Origin: Asparagopsis taxiformis | Lineage: Eukaryota; Rhodophyta; Florideophyceae; Bonnemaisoniales; Bonnemaisoniaceae | Direction of reading: 5' to 3' | NCBI GenBank assembly: GCA_030407315.1 | Contig: JALQPE010001911.1 | Span: forward strand, 62,001-126,000 | Length of the DNA stretch: 64,000 bases | In this document: piece after piece, positions 49,447-60,681 of the stretch | Position numbering within the stretch: position 1 is the first letter of the stretch | Layout of the letters: each line of letters begins with the position of its first letter | Made by a program: the position numbers and the translations under genes | The notes under the pieces: generated by a model | The model's input: only the letters and a program-made list of their open reading frames with translations | What the model was told of the DNA's origin: nothing | Database searches by the model: none

Positions 49447-50775
49447 GGTGCGCAGGGGCTGCGTGTGCGTCGGGCGAGATGCAAGGGGCGGTGGGTGAAA
49501 TGGGATGTGGTACTCGGTTGCTAGCTGTATGGTATTATGTAGGTCGGCTGATTGTATGATGCAGTGTGGTCGGTGGTATAAACGTGAGGTGTATACCGAG
49601 GTCTTATATGCGGCATCTTGGATGATTGGGCGAGTAGTCAGCCGGTATTCTGATGTTAATCGGACCGCTCACGGCGTGGTCGAGCAACGTTTTCAGTTTC
49701 TTTTAATTGTGATTGCCCCGCATTGCTATGTGATCTGTTGTTGCGATGTTTGAAAATTTAAATACTTTTTCTGCACTGAGCAATGCGACAAATTGGATTT
49801 GCAACGTTGCTGTATTCACGTGCCGCCCGTCCCGCAATTGACGATCGACCCGTCTTCAAGTGGACGGCATCCGCGCTGTTTACAGTGAACGTCGTTAATC
49901 TCCGAGTACGAGTACATCTATATACCTCCTACCCCGCATTTAGGGCTTTTCTTGTCACTTCTCCGCGGCCCGGCAGATTCTGCACACGTGCGCAATCCTC
50001 TGGGCCAAGACAGCGGGCCACGAGAAAGTGATATGCAAATGTCCCCGAGCATAATGGCCATTATGACTTGTCCGCTTGGGCACCTAAATTTTCTTTTTTT
50101 TTCATCCTTTTCAGCGCCTGTTGCACCTTTGGTGATAGCCGTTTCGACGACCTCTGCCTATGCCGTGCTCCTCCGCTCTCGAGACCTGCAGCGACCAGCA
50201 TGATGATTTTTGCACTCCTCGTCCAAATCAGCCCTCGTCCGATTTGGACGCCCTTGCTTGATGACATCCACTGGAAAGCTGTTGGATATGTGCCGATGGT
50301 CCCCAACATGGACGCATTTCTATCCCTTCCCGAGCCCGTACAATTTTTCCAGCTAACAACACGCAAACTTTGCCATCCGCCGACTGTGATGCGAGCGATG
50401 ACAATGACTGTAATTGAATTTTGGAAGAAATTTACGGAGGAGGCATCGTTCCACTACACTTCTTATATCAGTGACGTGGACGTTTTTTCAAGGTTTCCGT
50501 AACGATACGTATAAACGACATTGGTATTTTCCCAAGTTCGTTAAAGTGTTCGCCGGTCTGTAAATGCTTCCACGTCCTAATAATATGCAACTCTTCTCCT
50601 ACTTCTTTCCCAGAACGTTAACCTTCTTCGCTCAATTCGACGCGCACTGGCCATAACCTGATCACAACATGACGCACTGCTGGGATATCATCAATAACAA
50701 TATCTTTATTAATACTATGATAGTTTAGTTTACCCCCTCCCAACAGTCAGTTTTAGCGAAACATAATGTGCGTCG
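49447..50775. other. 1.3 kb intergenic stretch
   Basis: Between the start of the double-MSP gene and the stop of an unknown minus-strand gene. Opposed frames at 50061-50366 (minus, a basic C-terminus ending ...KKKENLGAQADKS) and 50068-50502 (plus) overlap each other; neither has support, though the minus one could be the last exon of a small spliced gene after the acceptor GCTGCAG near 50191. AT-rich elsewhere. Confidence 0.35.
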
Positions 50776-51654
50776 TCACAGTGCTCCTGAAAAGCGACGC
50801 GTCCACGACTTTATCATCTTCTTTTGCTCGAGAATGTCCGATTTTCTTCTTTCAAGAGCTTGCCCATCTTTGGTCGTGAAAAGGCGAACAAGTTCCTTTC
50901 GCAAATTCTCAGCATCCTTGCCATATCGCTGTCCAGAGAACAACATGACCAGCCTATGACCCCAGTTATGATGCGCGCCCATATGCGAGGACATATAAGC
51001 AATCTGATCCTTGTCCATCCAATACATTACGGCCATTCGCATTTCATGCGCCGATCCAAACTTGTCTGTTAGTGAATGTACAATGTCCTTTCCTAGCTTC
51101 TGCAATTCGTCATGTGTCAACGACAGTTCAAGCAGCTCTGGCAAATCTTCATCGACGCAGTTAATAAAATTAAGCCCTTTACCGAGCTCGAACGCGGCGA
51201 GATACAATGAGTTCAACTGTTCCTCCAGTTCAGCGTGAGTGTAACTATCTGTTTGTGTCCGCACCAGGTTTAGAAGCGAGATTCTGAAGTCACGCAGAGA
51301 GGCCGTTTGCGTTCTGGAGTTGAGCATGCCCCTTTCCAGGCCTTCTTCGTCCACAAGATGCATGACACGTAGAAGCTCCTGGAGAACGAGCGTAATCTTG
51401 CGCTCGCTCTGGGTAAACCATGGTGTTAGGTTGGGTATATGGGGAGCGGTTTCAGGGGTTGAATGTTCGGCGACCAGGTTGACAATAGTAAAGATACGTG
51501 AAATTTCCATTCGAACAGTGTTTGTCAACAGGGCGACTGAGCTGGCAGTCTCCGAATGCGCCTTGAGCCCGAACCAGACAAGCTTGGGGATGCGGAGTTG
51601 CAATTGGGCTTCATGTCGGGGCTGGAGCACGAGTGGAGAGGAGGGTTGCGTCAT
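50776..51654 (-). CDS. Unknown helical protein
   Basis: A 292-aa protein with no recognised domain. The whole chain is predicted helical, with long amphipathic stretches (LVLQELLRVMHLVDEEGLERG, HAELEEQLNSLYLAAFELG, LQKLGKDIVHSLTDKFG). There is no signal peptide, membrane segment or Cys pattern. A cluster of histidines (SSHMGAHHNWGH at ~225-236) is notable and might bind a metal. The ATG at 51654 is the first in frame; a GTG lies 11 codons before. It is divergent from the PA200 gene. Function unknown. Confidence 0.55.
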   Translation of the reverse strand: MTQPSSPLVLQPRHEAQLQLRIPKLVWFGLKAHSETASSVALLTNTVRMEISRIFTIVNLVAEHSTPETAPHIPNLTPWFTQSERKITLVLQELLRVMHLVDEEGLERGMLNSRTQTASLRDFRISLLNLVRTQTDSYTHAELEEQLNSLYLAAFELGKGLNFINCVDEDLPELLELSLTHDELQKLGKDIVHSLTDKFGSAHEMRMAVMYWMDKDQIAYMSSHMGAHHNWGHRLVMLFSGQRYGKDAENLRKELVRLFTTKDGQALERRKSDILEQKKMIKSWTRRFSGAL

Positions 51655-52216
51655 TTTTGGATACTGAGCATGAGGAGTAAGCTGCACAGTGTGCGGGAGT
51701 ACTTAAGTAGAAATTTTGGTCACGAGAGGACGGGAGAGATGGTGACATAATTCTGATTAGATAGGCAAAGATGAGAACGCCCTGTTGTTGCATCTGAGAT
51801 GGGTGCTGGCAATGTCATTGAAGCGGACTCGGTATAGAAACCAAACTGCGAGACGCGGCACGGTCGGGTGGAACATGACATTGCTGTGCATTTTATTAAT
51901 TATTGTCCACACTGTGTACATTACTTTGGAGTTTCCTTCCAGCATTCGTTAATGTTGGCATCAAATTGCATCATATAGCCAAGCATTGAGGTCCACGACC
52001 AAAATGTTAATTTATTTTAATTTACCTGCTCTCAGCACTGCACAGCACCCGGTCGAGTCGAGGCAAGGCGAGGCTCCTTTGCAGTGTACCTTTGCTCCGC
52101 TCTGCGTATACATATCCCGCATTGCACCCGCACCGCTTCCGGAACCGCACCGATCCACCCCAACATTTGCCATCTGTTCAGCTCCAGTCTCAACTTTCCG
52201 TCGTCGTCCTCCGCTC
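51655..52216. promoter_or_regulatory. Divergent promoter, unknown gene and PA200
   Basis: About 560 bp. The PA200 frame extends upstream without a stop to 51986, with an in-frame ATG at 52004. The upstream residues are low-complexity and hydrophobic and lack conservation, so I treat them as leader. Confidence 0.35.
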
Positions 52217-55200
52217 ATGGAAGACCCCTCTCTGCTCCCCGAGGATGCTCACATCTTGCCCCCTGCAGTGCAGGTGGATGACGAACTCAATGACGACGAC
52301 ATTCCCCTCCAAAGATACAATGCCCAGCTCCCCCTCTCATACAGGTCTTCTCTGGATACAGAACGAAAACTTCTAATCAAGGCCCTTCACGTTCTCATCG
52401 ATGCCATTGTCAACGCTCACCAATCCAATCCGCACGCTCAGCACACCCCGTCCACTCCGGATGCCGCTGAACAAATCGTCTCTGAAGCATACGAGCTTGA
52501 ATTCGACAGAGATTTTGCAGCTCTCGAAAAGGGCATCAGTCGTTATCTTGATCTCAAACATCCCGTAGATGCTTCCGATTTCCCCGTCTTTACAAAGGTC
52601 CTTCTCCGCGGCGCCCTCTCCCCCAACGTCGACATGGGGCTTCGTTCAAAGCTCTTTCGATGCACCTCTCGTCTACTCTCCAAGCGCCAATGTAACCTCC
52701 CAGACGGCGTGGACTGGAGGCCTATCCTTGATGCTATCATGGCCATTCACATCGACTGTGTGGACGGCGGACCCGTTATCGGAAAAGATATTCGTGATGC
52801 GCATTGCAGGAACATCATCTCCCTCTTATCCAAATGCTGCAACTTTCTTACACCCACTGATGGCGCTGAGAAAATCTGGAATCACTTCATCTCCAAGCTG
52901 GACGATGATGATGTAGATAGCAACTTTATGCACATTCTCTTCTTATCCTATCTGCTCCCTACACGCGGGAAAGCCTGGTCTGGCTGGGTCCCAAATGGCT
53001 TGAAGTTATGGGAATCTATCGAATCATCTGATTGGGACAACATCTGGATAGCCTTGTTCGCTCGTATCGCACGTCATCAACCGTGTGTTGTGGATTGGAC
53101 TTCTTGTCTCCCCCATGTGTACAGCAGGATTACAGCTTCATTTCACCTTCCGCTCGGTGCTATAGCAGCTCACAGCGCCATGGAACGTCGCTGTCCGCAT
53201 CACTTCTTGTTTTTACTTGATAACAAAACAGTTTTAGCCGCTGCCCAATTTGCGGTTTTCTCACTTTCCCCCCAAAGACCAGAAGCTCTCGATTTCCTTG
53301 AACGCTTATTTGCCCTCATTGCAAATTACTTCCATCCTAGTAATAGCGGTAGATGGTCCGGCACCATTGGCGGCTTCATGGTCCATGTTACTGCAAACTT
53401 GGGTTCTCGTGTGTTTGCTGAGAGGGCTGCGACAAAGGCCGGTATCAAGGATCGCATCTGGGGAGATAATGTCAACAAGGGAGTTGCTCCAGAGGAGCAC
53501 AGGTTGTCAAGCGAATACATCGAACGCCTCGTGAAGATCCTTCTTCCGCTTGTTCAACTTGGGCTACATTCAAAGGTCCACATGATGGGAATGCAAGCTG
53601 CCAGCGCCTCTCGAGATCTTGCAATTCTAGCACCAGAACTGGTGATTGATTCGTTGCTCGAACAGGCTACAGACGGGCTTGGTTCTATATCCAGCCCTCA
53701 TCGTACCTCTGCCGCCTTGAAATTGCTGGCTGCCTTGACTCCTGTGTTTTTGGATGATGATATTTCTCCAAAGGGAGTCGAGTATCTTCCACTTGCCTTA
53801 CAACTAACGCTTCCTGGCATTGACGCAAATGACATTGGCAAGACAGAATATACTTTGCGATTTATTGCTGGATCTGCTGCTCGATTGCAAAGCACAATAG
53901 CCAAGAACTCAAAAGCGGAAATCGCATTTGTACTCGAGGAATACATTCATCTTCTACTCGAACGTATTTTTGCCCTTCTAGATTCGTTGGAAGCACCTCC
54001 TAAGAAGGGAAGGAACGGCGCGTACAGCACGAGTTCTCAGTTGTCCTACTTTATTTTTGCTGTTGCGATGGAGAATCTTTTCGCAGCTCTGCCCGCACAT
54101 ATCGCAATCTCAGCAGCTCAGAAAGTCACTCGTCAATTGACAGGTTCTGCTTGCATGAATGGCATCAAATACTATGGTGCTCTTGTTAGGGCATCAGCAG
54201 CTGCGGCCGCAATAGGATCAAATGGTTCATCAGTGGACATATTTATTCCAGTTCTGGTAGAGCAGATTCTAGATGGTGACCTTTCCTCACTTGAAGACGT
54301 AGCGCTCGTTTCTATAGGCGATGAAGAGTTGGTATGGCGTATACGAATGCTGGCCCAAGCTTGCCGTTCGGTTGGCTCCGGTCTCATCGCGTACCTTGAC
54401 AAGATTTCCGCAATTATTCGTCTTGCAATGGACAAGCCCGAGAGGGCGGTTTACAAGGCTGGAGGTCGCCTTCTTCGTGGTGTTTTGGAAGGATTGACAA
54501 TTACCCAAATGGTGTTTGGACCTGGAGAAGACTCATCAACAGACTCGACCGCGGACGGAGGAGACTATGATTTCAAATGGAGGATACCAACCACAGAAGA
54601 ATGGAAGGCTGCCGAGCAACTTTTAGAGTCCTTCATTGAAAGGGCCGAAACTCTTTCACGTTCAAGCGCGGATATGTCCAAAGTAACGACGGATCGAGAT
54701 GTTCTCTTCCGGGTATTACGTCTGCTTCATGCGATTCAAAGAGGAGGTCGATGGGTTTTTGCTGGTGTCCAACCCGACCACTTCGCAGTTCTTGACCGCC
54801 TTGTTGCTGATGATGCAGTCATGTCGAAATCAGATGCAAAGCTGACCCTTAAACGCCCGATTCGAGCAGGCCTTGGTGGTGAGCGCGGCAAGACAGGGCG
54901 GGAAATTGCAACCAATCTGTGGAAGAAGACGTATTCGCTTATTTCAGGTATCATTGCTACTGTTATTCAAGAACGTCCTGACGATGGCGCCCTTCTCTAT
55001 CGCTCTCTTGAACCTATCGAATTGGCGCATGAGCCATTCCGTCGCGGCAATCAAAGCCGACAAACGATGCATGCTTCGAGGGCATACAAGGCTGCATATA
55101 AGCCCATAGTAGCTTCTAAACAAGATTACAATGCTGTAGGTGGCGTCGGAAGGGAAATGCCTAGGTTCATTACCAAGCTTCGTGTCGAGGCACATCATGA

Positions 55201-58015
55201 AATGAGATTAACGCTTGCAGCTAGGGCAGGAATCGATGCTCCAGATACCTCAGAGAAATTGATACGCCAGTTGACTCAACTATCTATCAATGATTTCCCT
55301 CGCGTCAGATCTGAAGCTAGAGGGTTTTTGACTCGTACCATGCGAGTAACGAGACCAGTTGTGCGCCGCCAGGAAATATGCAAAGTTATTGAAGTGCTGG
55401 CAGAGTCTGCTTCTAATGCAGCAAACATTTCAGCATCTATTGTTGAGAAACCAGTCGAGATGGACATATCTTCAGAAGAACATGACACAGAGGACGCCAC
55501 GAACAACACAAACGGTACAACGAAAGGAAAGAAAGAAGACATAATGTACGAGAAGATGATGGGTGCTGCGGCTGTGTTGCGCAGCGCTTCTGCATCTCCG
55601 TTAATTATGAGGGACTGGCATCTTTTCACGACCCTCGTCAAGGCTCTACTAGATGCGATGCTTGTTGCGGAAAGAGCTGATGCGGCAAGCGCGGTTGGTT
55701 CACTTTTCGGAAAGCTGTCTTCGTTGGTGCGGCCTCTTGGTATTGAACCTATTCGCTTAGTGAAATCTGATCTGAGGACTATGGCGTCTCACAAGTTGTC
55801 CGAATTTGAAGAGAAGGAAAGAGAAAAGAGGCTGAAAGCTTACAACGATCTCAATGAATACCTTTTGGGGATTCTGAACCGCAATCCTTACCTTCTGAAT
55901 GGACCGGAAACAAACGATCTATCGACAGGAGCTTTACCAGATGTTGAGAAAACTATGGAAGCACATTGGAGGCTTCAAAGCCTTGTTGCTACAGTCTTGT
56001 ACATAACAATGCGAGATGACAGGCCCCCACCAGCAAGTGTCGCTTCATTTTTCACCAAGGGAATGGCTTCGGATGTCGTTACGTTGCGTCAAGTTTCATC
56101 CAAGGCAGTTATGTTTATCCTCGCAGTGCACGGAAGGAAAGCCGGTTCGGTTCCTGTGCAGGGGCCTGACTTCGATGACTCTGCGTCAGCGTGGTTGTCT
56201 AATGGGAATGAAGCTCTCGGAGCTGTTGGAGATGTTGTTTGCTCTCCAGAGTTTGCTCGAAAATTGGTTCACACGTTAGCATTGGATCATGAAGATGATT
56301 CTGATGGTTCCGGAGCGTCAAGAGGCCGGTTAAATATGATTGGGAACGCTGGTGGGGCAATTGCTGTCATGAATCTTTCGCGTATGGTAGATGGTGATGC
56401 CTGTTGGATGTTGATAGGTGGTCGACCATGGCCATCGTCATGGATTCCGAGATCTCGGGATAGCCTGAATCTCGTTCGCATTCGTCTCTACGAATCCATT
56501 GTTAGGGTGTTCAGTCTGAATGTTGTCTATGCACTTCTTCCAACTCTCCAAGACTTGATTGAGAAACTAGAGAATAAGCAAGAGAAGATTATTAGTGGGG
56601 TCAAAGACGAGGATGTTAGAGTACTTGCCGGAGAGGTTTTGGCAGGAATTTGCCGTGGGCTGTACACTAGTAAGTGCAATGATACGACTGTCGTGGAGAA
56701 ATTGGAAAACTTCACCAAGGTACTCCTTGGAGAGATGACGGGATCAACGGGTAATGTGAACGGTGCAATTTTGATCAGGCTCATTGCAACATCAGAAGAA
56801 TCAACTATTGGCGCTGACCTGGGCCGAAGGATTATGGATTGGATTCTGATCGAGAAACCTCTCATCGTTCCTATGGGTGATGGTCCTGTTGCCCATCTCC
56901 AGGCTCGCCGATTGCGATACCTTTATTCTTGTGTTGCAGACCTCACAATGAAGGATACACGAAAGGTTTCGTTCATCAACGATTCACTGTCGTCGTTAAC
57001 TGCAGAAGTTGGCTTTGACCATGAATTGAAGACAGTACGTGAGGAAGTTGCGAGATGTCTCTCTGTGATTGCTGTCGATGTACCAGACGAATGCCAAAAT
57101 TTGTTCGAGGATACCATGAAGAACCTTGCGAAGAGACTGGAGATGTCAAATGACTTGATCACTAATTCAGGCGATAACAAAGATTCGCAGGCTTCTGCTG
57201 AAGAACTGAAGAAGAGCCGCTCTAGGCAAGGTGAGACACTGTCTAGGTTGATTTCAATCATCCACTGGACAGGCAGAGCTCAACGCTTCGAGAAATATAT
57301 CGGCACACTGCTCCCCGCATTGTTTGCATCCTTTGACGAGAGTGATCCGGAACGCACTTATCATGCTCGTATGGCACTTTCCTTCACTGCACAAGGACGA
57401 TTGACGAAGCCAATTATTAGTGAAATTTTATCAGTTGTGGAAGAGAGTACGAAGAGTCCTCTATGGAAAGTACGTGCCTCGGTGCTGGCGTTTCTGCAGG
57501 TGTTCTCGTTTTCTTCACTGTTTGTCGCCAGTCAAGATCAACTGAAGAAGATAAGGGACATAGTGTTGATGCTATTATCAGACAGTCAGCTCGAAGTACG
57601 ACAAGCAGCGGCGGCCAGCTTTGTGACTATGATCAGGGATGCGCCAGCTGGAGCTGTGGATGAAGTTCGAGACCACTGCTTGGCAGTACTGCGTAAGACC
57701 ACGAGAAAGGGGCGTGGGTCCAAACGTCCACCAATGGATTCTAATACGATTTGTGAGCGACATGGTGCAGTTCTTGGTCTTTCGAGCATGATAACGTCCA
57801 GTCCGTATACTGTACCGAAATGGATGCCTGGAGTGTTGGTTGCATTGTCTGGATGCGCGGCCGATCCCCCGCCGATTTCTACTGGTGTTCGAAAGTTGTT
57901 TGCCGATTTCATGCGGACACATCGTGACGAGTGGCAATCGCATAAGTTACTGTTTACTCCTGATGAGCTTGATATCGTCTCAGAGCTGTTAGTTTCACCT
58001 TCTTACTACGCGTAG
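52217..58015 (+). CDS. PSME4: Proteasome activator PA200/Blm10
   Basis: A single uninterrupted frame of 1,932 aa from the ATG at 52217 (human PSME4 is about 1,840). It is a solenoid of HEAT-like repeats that caps the 20S proteasome and stimulates peptide and unfolded-protein turnover, including acetylated histones. Family marks: the N-terminal FHPSNSGRWSGTIGGFM at ~370-386, many HEAT helices, the HGAVLGLSSMI segment near the end, and a final LLVSPSYYA. The terminal Tyr-Tyr-Ala is the penultimate-Tyr motif that inserts into the alpha-5/alpha-6 pocket and opens the gate. An acidic/Thr-rich insert lies at about 1,080-1,110. No introns are needed across 5.8 kb. Confidence 0.93.
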   Translation: MEDPSLLPEDAHILPPAVQVDDELNDDDIPLQRYNAQLPLSYRSSLDTERKLLIKALHVLIDAIVNAHQSNPHAQHTPSTPDAAEQIVSEAYELEFDRDFAALEKGISRYLDLKHPVDASDFPVFTKVLLRGALSPNVDMGLRSKLFRCTSRLLSKRQCNLPDGVDWRPILDAIMAIHIDCVDGGPVIGKDIRDAHCRNIISLLSKCCNFLTPTDGAEKIWNHFISKLDDDDVDSNFMHILFLSYLLPTRGKAWSGWVPNGLKLWESIESSDWDNIWIALFARIARHQPCVVDWTSCLPHVYSRITASFHLPLGAIAAHSAMERRCPHHFLFLLDNKTVLAAAQFAVFSLSPQRPEALDFLERLFALIANYFHPSNSGRWSGTIGGFMVHVTANLGSRVFAERAATKAGIKDRIWGDNVNKGVAPEEHRLSSEYIERLVKILLPLVQLGLHSKVHMMGMQAASASRDLAILAPELVIDSLLEQATDGLGSISSPHRTSAALKLLAALTPVFLDDDISPKGVEYLPLALQLTLPGIDANDIGKTEYTLRFIAGSAARLQSTIAKNSKAEIAFVLEEYIHLLLERIFALLDSLEAPPKKGRNGAYSTSSQLSYFIFAVAMENLFAALPAHIAISAAQKVTRQLTGSACMNGIKYYGALVRASAAAAAIGSNGSSVDIFIPVLVEQILDGDLSSLEDVALVSIGDEELVWRIRMLAQACRSVGSGLIAYLDKISAIIRLAMDKPERAVYKAGGRLLRGVLEGLTITQMVFGPGEDSSTDSTADGGDYDFKWRIPTTEEWKAAEQLLESFIERAETLSRSSADMSKVTTDRDVLFRVLRLLHAIQRGGRWVFAGVQPDHFAVLDRLVADDAVMSKSDAKLTLKRPIRAGLGGERGKTGREIATNLWKKTYSLISGIIATVIQERPDDGALLYRSLEPIELAHEPFRRGNQSRQTMHASRAYKAAYKPIVASKQDYNAVGGVGREMPRFITKLRVEAHHEMRLTLAARAGIDAPDTSEKLIRQLTQLSINDFPRVRSEARGFLTRTMRVTRPVVRRQEICKVIEVLAESASNAANISASIVEKPVEMDISSEEHDTEDATNNTNGTTKGKKEDIMYEKMMGAAAVLRSASASPLIMRDWHLFTTLVKALLDAMLVAERADAASAVGSLFGKLSSLVRPLGIEPIRLVKSDLRTMASHKLSEFEEKEREKRLKAYNDLNEYLLGILNRNPYLLNGPETNDLSTGALPDVEKTMEAHWRLQSLVATVLYITMRDDRPPPASVASFFTKGMASDVVTLRQVSSKAVMFILAVHGRKAGSVPVQGPDFDDSASAWLSNGNEALGAVGDVVCSPEFARKLVHTLALDHEDDSDGSGASRGRLNMIGNAGGAIAVMNLSRMVDGDACWMLIGGRPWPSSWIPRSRDSLNLVRIRLYESIVRVFSLNVVYALLPTLQDLIEKLENKQEKIISGVKDEDVRVLAGEVLAGICRGLYTSKCNDTTVVEKLENFTKVLLGEMTGSTGNVNGAILIRLIATSEESTIGADLGRRIMDWILIEKPLIVPMGDGPVAHLQARRLRYLYSCVADLTMKDTRKVSFINDSLSSLTAEVGFDHELKTVREEVARCLSVIAVDVPDECQNLFEDTMKNLAKRLEMSNDLITNSGDNKDSQASAEELKKSRSRQGETLSRLISIIHWTGRAQRFEKYIGTLLPALFASFDESDPERTYHARMALSFTAQGRLTKPIISEILSVVEESTKSPLWKVRASVLAFLQVFSFSSLFVASQDQLKKIRDIVLMLLSDSQLEVRQAAAASFVTMIRDAPAGAVDEVRDHCLAVLRKTTRKGRGSKRPPMDSNTICERHGAVLGLSSMITSSPYTVPKWMPGVLVALSGCAADPPPISTGVRKLFADFMRTHRDEWQSHKLLFTPDELDIVSELLVSPSYYA

Positions 58016-58123
58016 TGATCTATAGTGTACTCTGTCTGTAGCTTCTGTCTTCACTGCTCCAGGGAGCTGCAAATTTTGTAAGTAAATTGTTGGTGCACAG
58101 TGTTGTTAGCTGTCAACAGGGCT

Positions 58124-59317
58124 TCAGAACTTTAAGGGGCGCTCCAAAAAGAACCTATCCAGCACTTCGTCAGTTACTTGCGCCCTTCGTTCCTGGTGGT
58201 TTGCAACTATCGGTTTCAAAACTTCGATCAATTCCTTCTTGATTTCACCTGACAGCATTTCGCCAGAGGCATACGCGCTGCGGATCCTTTCCAACTCGTC
58301 ATCATCTTCCAGGAAGAACGTAAGATACCTGTACGAAATATCTACATCAATGTCGGCCCCCAATCGCCGATGTTCTTCAATAGTCTCTTTGCCACCGGAA
58401 AACGCAAATTTGTTGATTTTAGTCTTGATCTTCTTCGCTGTATCGTCCAAAAAGATAGCTGATTCTGCAGCCGAAGAAGACATTTTAGTATTATCACCCT
58501 GCAAAGCCGGGAAGAATTTGGAGTGGATAAGCGCTGGCTTCAGACAGCCCATTTTAGGCGCTGCATCGCGCGTCATACGGAAGTACGGGTCCTGATCGAT
58601 GGCGCATGGGATTAGACACGGAATGTTTTCTCGAGATGTTCCTAGCACAACAGGGAAGCTGGACGAGAACGCAGGGGCTGCCTGTACGGCTGGGAAAGCG
58701 TGTTTGCCGATATTATCCGAGTCGGTAAAACCGAAAATCGCACGCGCCTGGTTGTACGTCGTAAGCCGCTGAATACGCAGAACGTTTGGATACAACGAGC
58801 CAATATAGGATGTATCAGAGAATATGAATGTTCTCTCTGGATCGAATCCCACAGCTATGATGTCTTTGGCATTTTCGCGTCCAAGTTGCATGAAGTGCTC
58901 GATCGGATCTGGGGCCTCACTGCCCTTTTTCGGCTTTGCGAAGAGGAACTTTTCGTCGTCGGTTAGCTGGATGACGCATGGCACTTTGAAAGCTGACTGG
59001 AGATAGGCTGTGAAGATGAAGGGGACGAGATGTCCGAGATGAAGAGCGGTTGAGGAGGGCCCGCGACCAGTGTAGAGGTAGAATTTTTCGCCTGCTTCGA
59101 ATCGATTGAGCAATTGCTCGAGATCTCGGTGGGAGAAGAAGATGCCTCTGCGTAGGAAGAGATGTGGCTTGGCGCCTGTCAGAGATTCGAAACGCTGGAG
59201 CAGCGCGGGTGAAATTGGACGGGAGCCGAAATGGGAAATGAGCTTGTCGTAGTCGATCTTGCCGGAGACTTCCCACGGAGTGACAACTGGATTTTCGTCT
59301 GCGGGTTGATCTGCCAT
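58124..59317 (-). CDS. WARS1: Cytosolic tryptophanyl-tRNA synthetase
   Basis: Class Ic aminoacyl-tRNA synthetase, 397 aa, attaching Trp to tRNA-Trp. The HIGH-type motif is LHLGHL at 92-97 and the KMSKS-type loop is KMSSS at 278-282. [13 protein letters not shown] (239-251) and YTGRGPSS (82-89) are typical of the eukaryotic/archaeal TrpRS, not the bacterial or plastid form. The WHEP domain of animal enzymes is absent. The C-terminal anticodon-binding helices end at ERPLKF. No targeting peptide. The ATG at 59317 opens the frame. It converges on PA200 with ~110 bp between stops. Confidence 0.95.
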   Translation of the reverse strand: MADQPADENPVVTPWEVSGKIDYDKLISHFGSRPISPALLQRFESLTGAKPHLFLRRGIFFSHRDLEQLLNRFEAGEKFYLYTGRGPSSTALHLGHLVPFIFTAYLQSAFKVPCVIQLTDDEKFLFAKPKKGSEAPDPIEHFMQLGRENAKDIIAVGFDPERTFIFSDTSYIGSLYPNVLRIQRLTTYNQARAIFGFTDSDNIGKHAFPAVQAAPAFSSSFPVVLGTSRENIPCLIPCAIDQDPYFRMTRDAAPKMGCLKPALIHSKFFPALQGDNTKMSSSAAESAIFLDDTAKKIKTKINKFAFSGGKETIEEHRRLGADIDVDISYRYLTFFLEDDDELERIRSAYASGEMLSGEIKKELIEVLKPIVANHQERRAQVTDEVLDRFFLERPLKF

Positions 59318-59727
59318 GGCGAATGGACGATGGTTGCGCTGAGGTCGAAAAGATTCGACACGGGACGTGGCGTCCGATGTTGAGTCGTACGAGCGTGTGG
59401 AGTCGGAGTATGAGCAAATGTATTTGGGAGCAAATGAAAATAGATCAGATCAATGGAGAGTAAGTTTTGACCTGAGAGCTGCTTACAGCGGTATTATACG
59501 TAGGGCAGCTAAAAATATCGGTCCTTTGCGAGTCTCGCGCTCCTGACATCGATTGCGTTTTGTTGCGATTCGCTTTTTGTGTTTGACGCAGTTACCAACG
59601 GCACCGTGCATTCATGCGCGACGTATAAACCACCTGTTTCCCTCGTAGACTTCGGTCTTGATACCTCACAGTCGTTCAAGCATGACGGCGGCTCTTGCCG
59701 CCGCCTAATCCCCTCCTTGCTTGTCAA
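59318..59727. promoter_or_regulatory. Divergent promoter, TrpRS and Mpv17-like genes
   Basis: About 410 bp. A CGACGTATAAA sequence (59620-59630) could be a TATA-like element about 100 bp before the Mpv17-like ATG. Confidence 0.35.
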
Positions 59728-60681
59728 ATGCAGCATCAAGACAAGCGGCTCCCGCCGCCTGCAACCGCGCACCCCTCCTCATCCTTTCTGTCGTCCTCAT
59801 CGTCCAAGGACCGTCTTCATTTTTCCCTTTCCTTTTTGTCTCATCGCCCCAGTCCGCTGCGAATTCGTCGCATCACCATCCTTGTCGTTTTTATCCTCGT
59901 CCTATTCGTAGTCATTGCTTCGCTTTCCACCCAGCCATCTACTGTTCTTCATTGGCACCGGCCCCCATTTACGCATCTACGTAGACTCTCGCGCCGAACA
60001 CTCAGGTTGTATCAACGCCAACTCCATCTACATCCGCTTTCGTCTCGCGCGATAACGGCTGGTATCATTTTCTTCATTGCTGATTTATCCGCACAGGTGC
60101 TCAACAGACCACCTGGTAAATGGCTTATTGACGCCTTCTCCATGCCCAGGCTATTCAGGTACAGCGTCTACGGCTTGTTTTTCATGGGCCCCTTTCTGTA
60201 TATCTGGTACGAATTGATGAATCAATACGGACCGGACGATGATTTCAAAGGCTCTCTACTCAAATGTCTATTCGAGCAAATCACTCTGGAGCCCGTTTGT
60301 ATCTCCATGTACATTATCTACGATGGCGCCGTCTGTCGTCGCGGCCTGCGTCAAACTCGACAAAAGTTGACGACACAGTTCCTTCCCCTCCTTTTCAAGA
60401 ATGCAATCTTTTGGCTTCCAGCCAACTTTGCCAACTACTATATTGGAACCCCCGATCTTCGCGTCGTGTTTGCGAATCTTTGTTCGTTATTCTGGAACAT
60501 CTATTTCTCCGCCAAAGTCAACAAAGTATCCGCTTCCTCATTTGCCCTCAAAGCAGATAGTTATATCCCCCTGTCAAATCACGAAAGAACCCTTTCCCCA
60601 TTTCGGAAGGAATCAGGCCTAAAACGCACTTCCGATATCGGCCTAAGGCCGCAAACTTCGTCCAGCACCCATGTTGTCTGA
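59728..60681 (+). CDS. Mpv17/PMP22 family membrane protein
   Basis: A 317-aa integral membrane protein of mitochondria or peroxisomes. The family core lies at ~105-265: AITAGIIFFIADLSAQ, RLFRYSVYGLFFMGPFLYIWY, FEQITLEPVCISMYIIYDG and WLPANFANYYIGTPDLRVVFANLCSLFWNIYFS, the classic closing motif. The N-terminal ~100 residues are unusual: a Ser/Pro/His-rich basic stretch, then a hydrophobic segment (ITILVVFILVLFVVIASL at ~39-56). That gives one more membrane span than the usual four, or an organelle targeting region. An ATG at 59728 starts the frame; the frame is open further upstream to a TTG. Confidence 0.88.
   Translation: MQHQDKRLPPPATAHPSSSFLSSSSSKDRLHFSLSFLSHRPSPLRIRRITILVVFILVLFVVIASLSTQPSTVLHWHRPPFTHLRRLSRRTLRLYQRQLHLHPLSSRAITAGIIFFIADLSAQVLNRPPGKWLIDAFSMPRLFRYSVYGLFFMGPFLYIWYELMNQYGPDDDFKGSLLKCLFEQITLEPVCISMYIIYDGAVCRRGLRQTRQKLTTQFLPLLFKNAIFWLPANFANYYIGTPDLRVVFANLCSLFWNIYFSAKVNKVSASSFALKADSYIPLSNHERTLSPFRKESGLKRTSDIGLRPQTSSSTHVV

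Noticed and set aside
50061..50502. Two opposed small frames as genes
   Set aside because: They overlap on opposite strands and neither has a motif or a proper ATG context. They are mentioned only as gap content.
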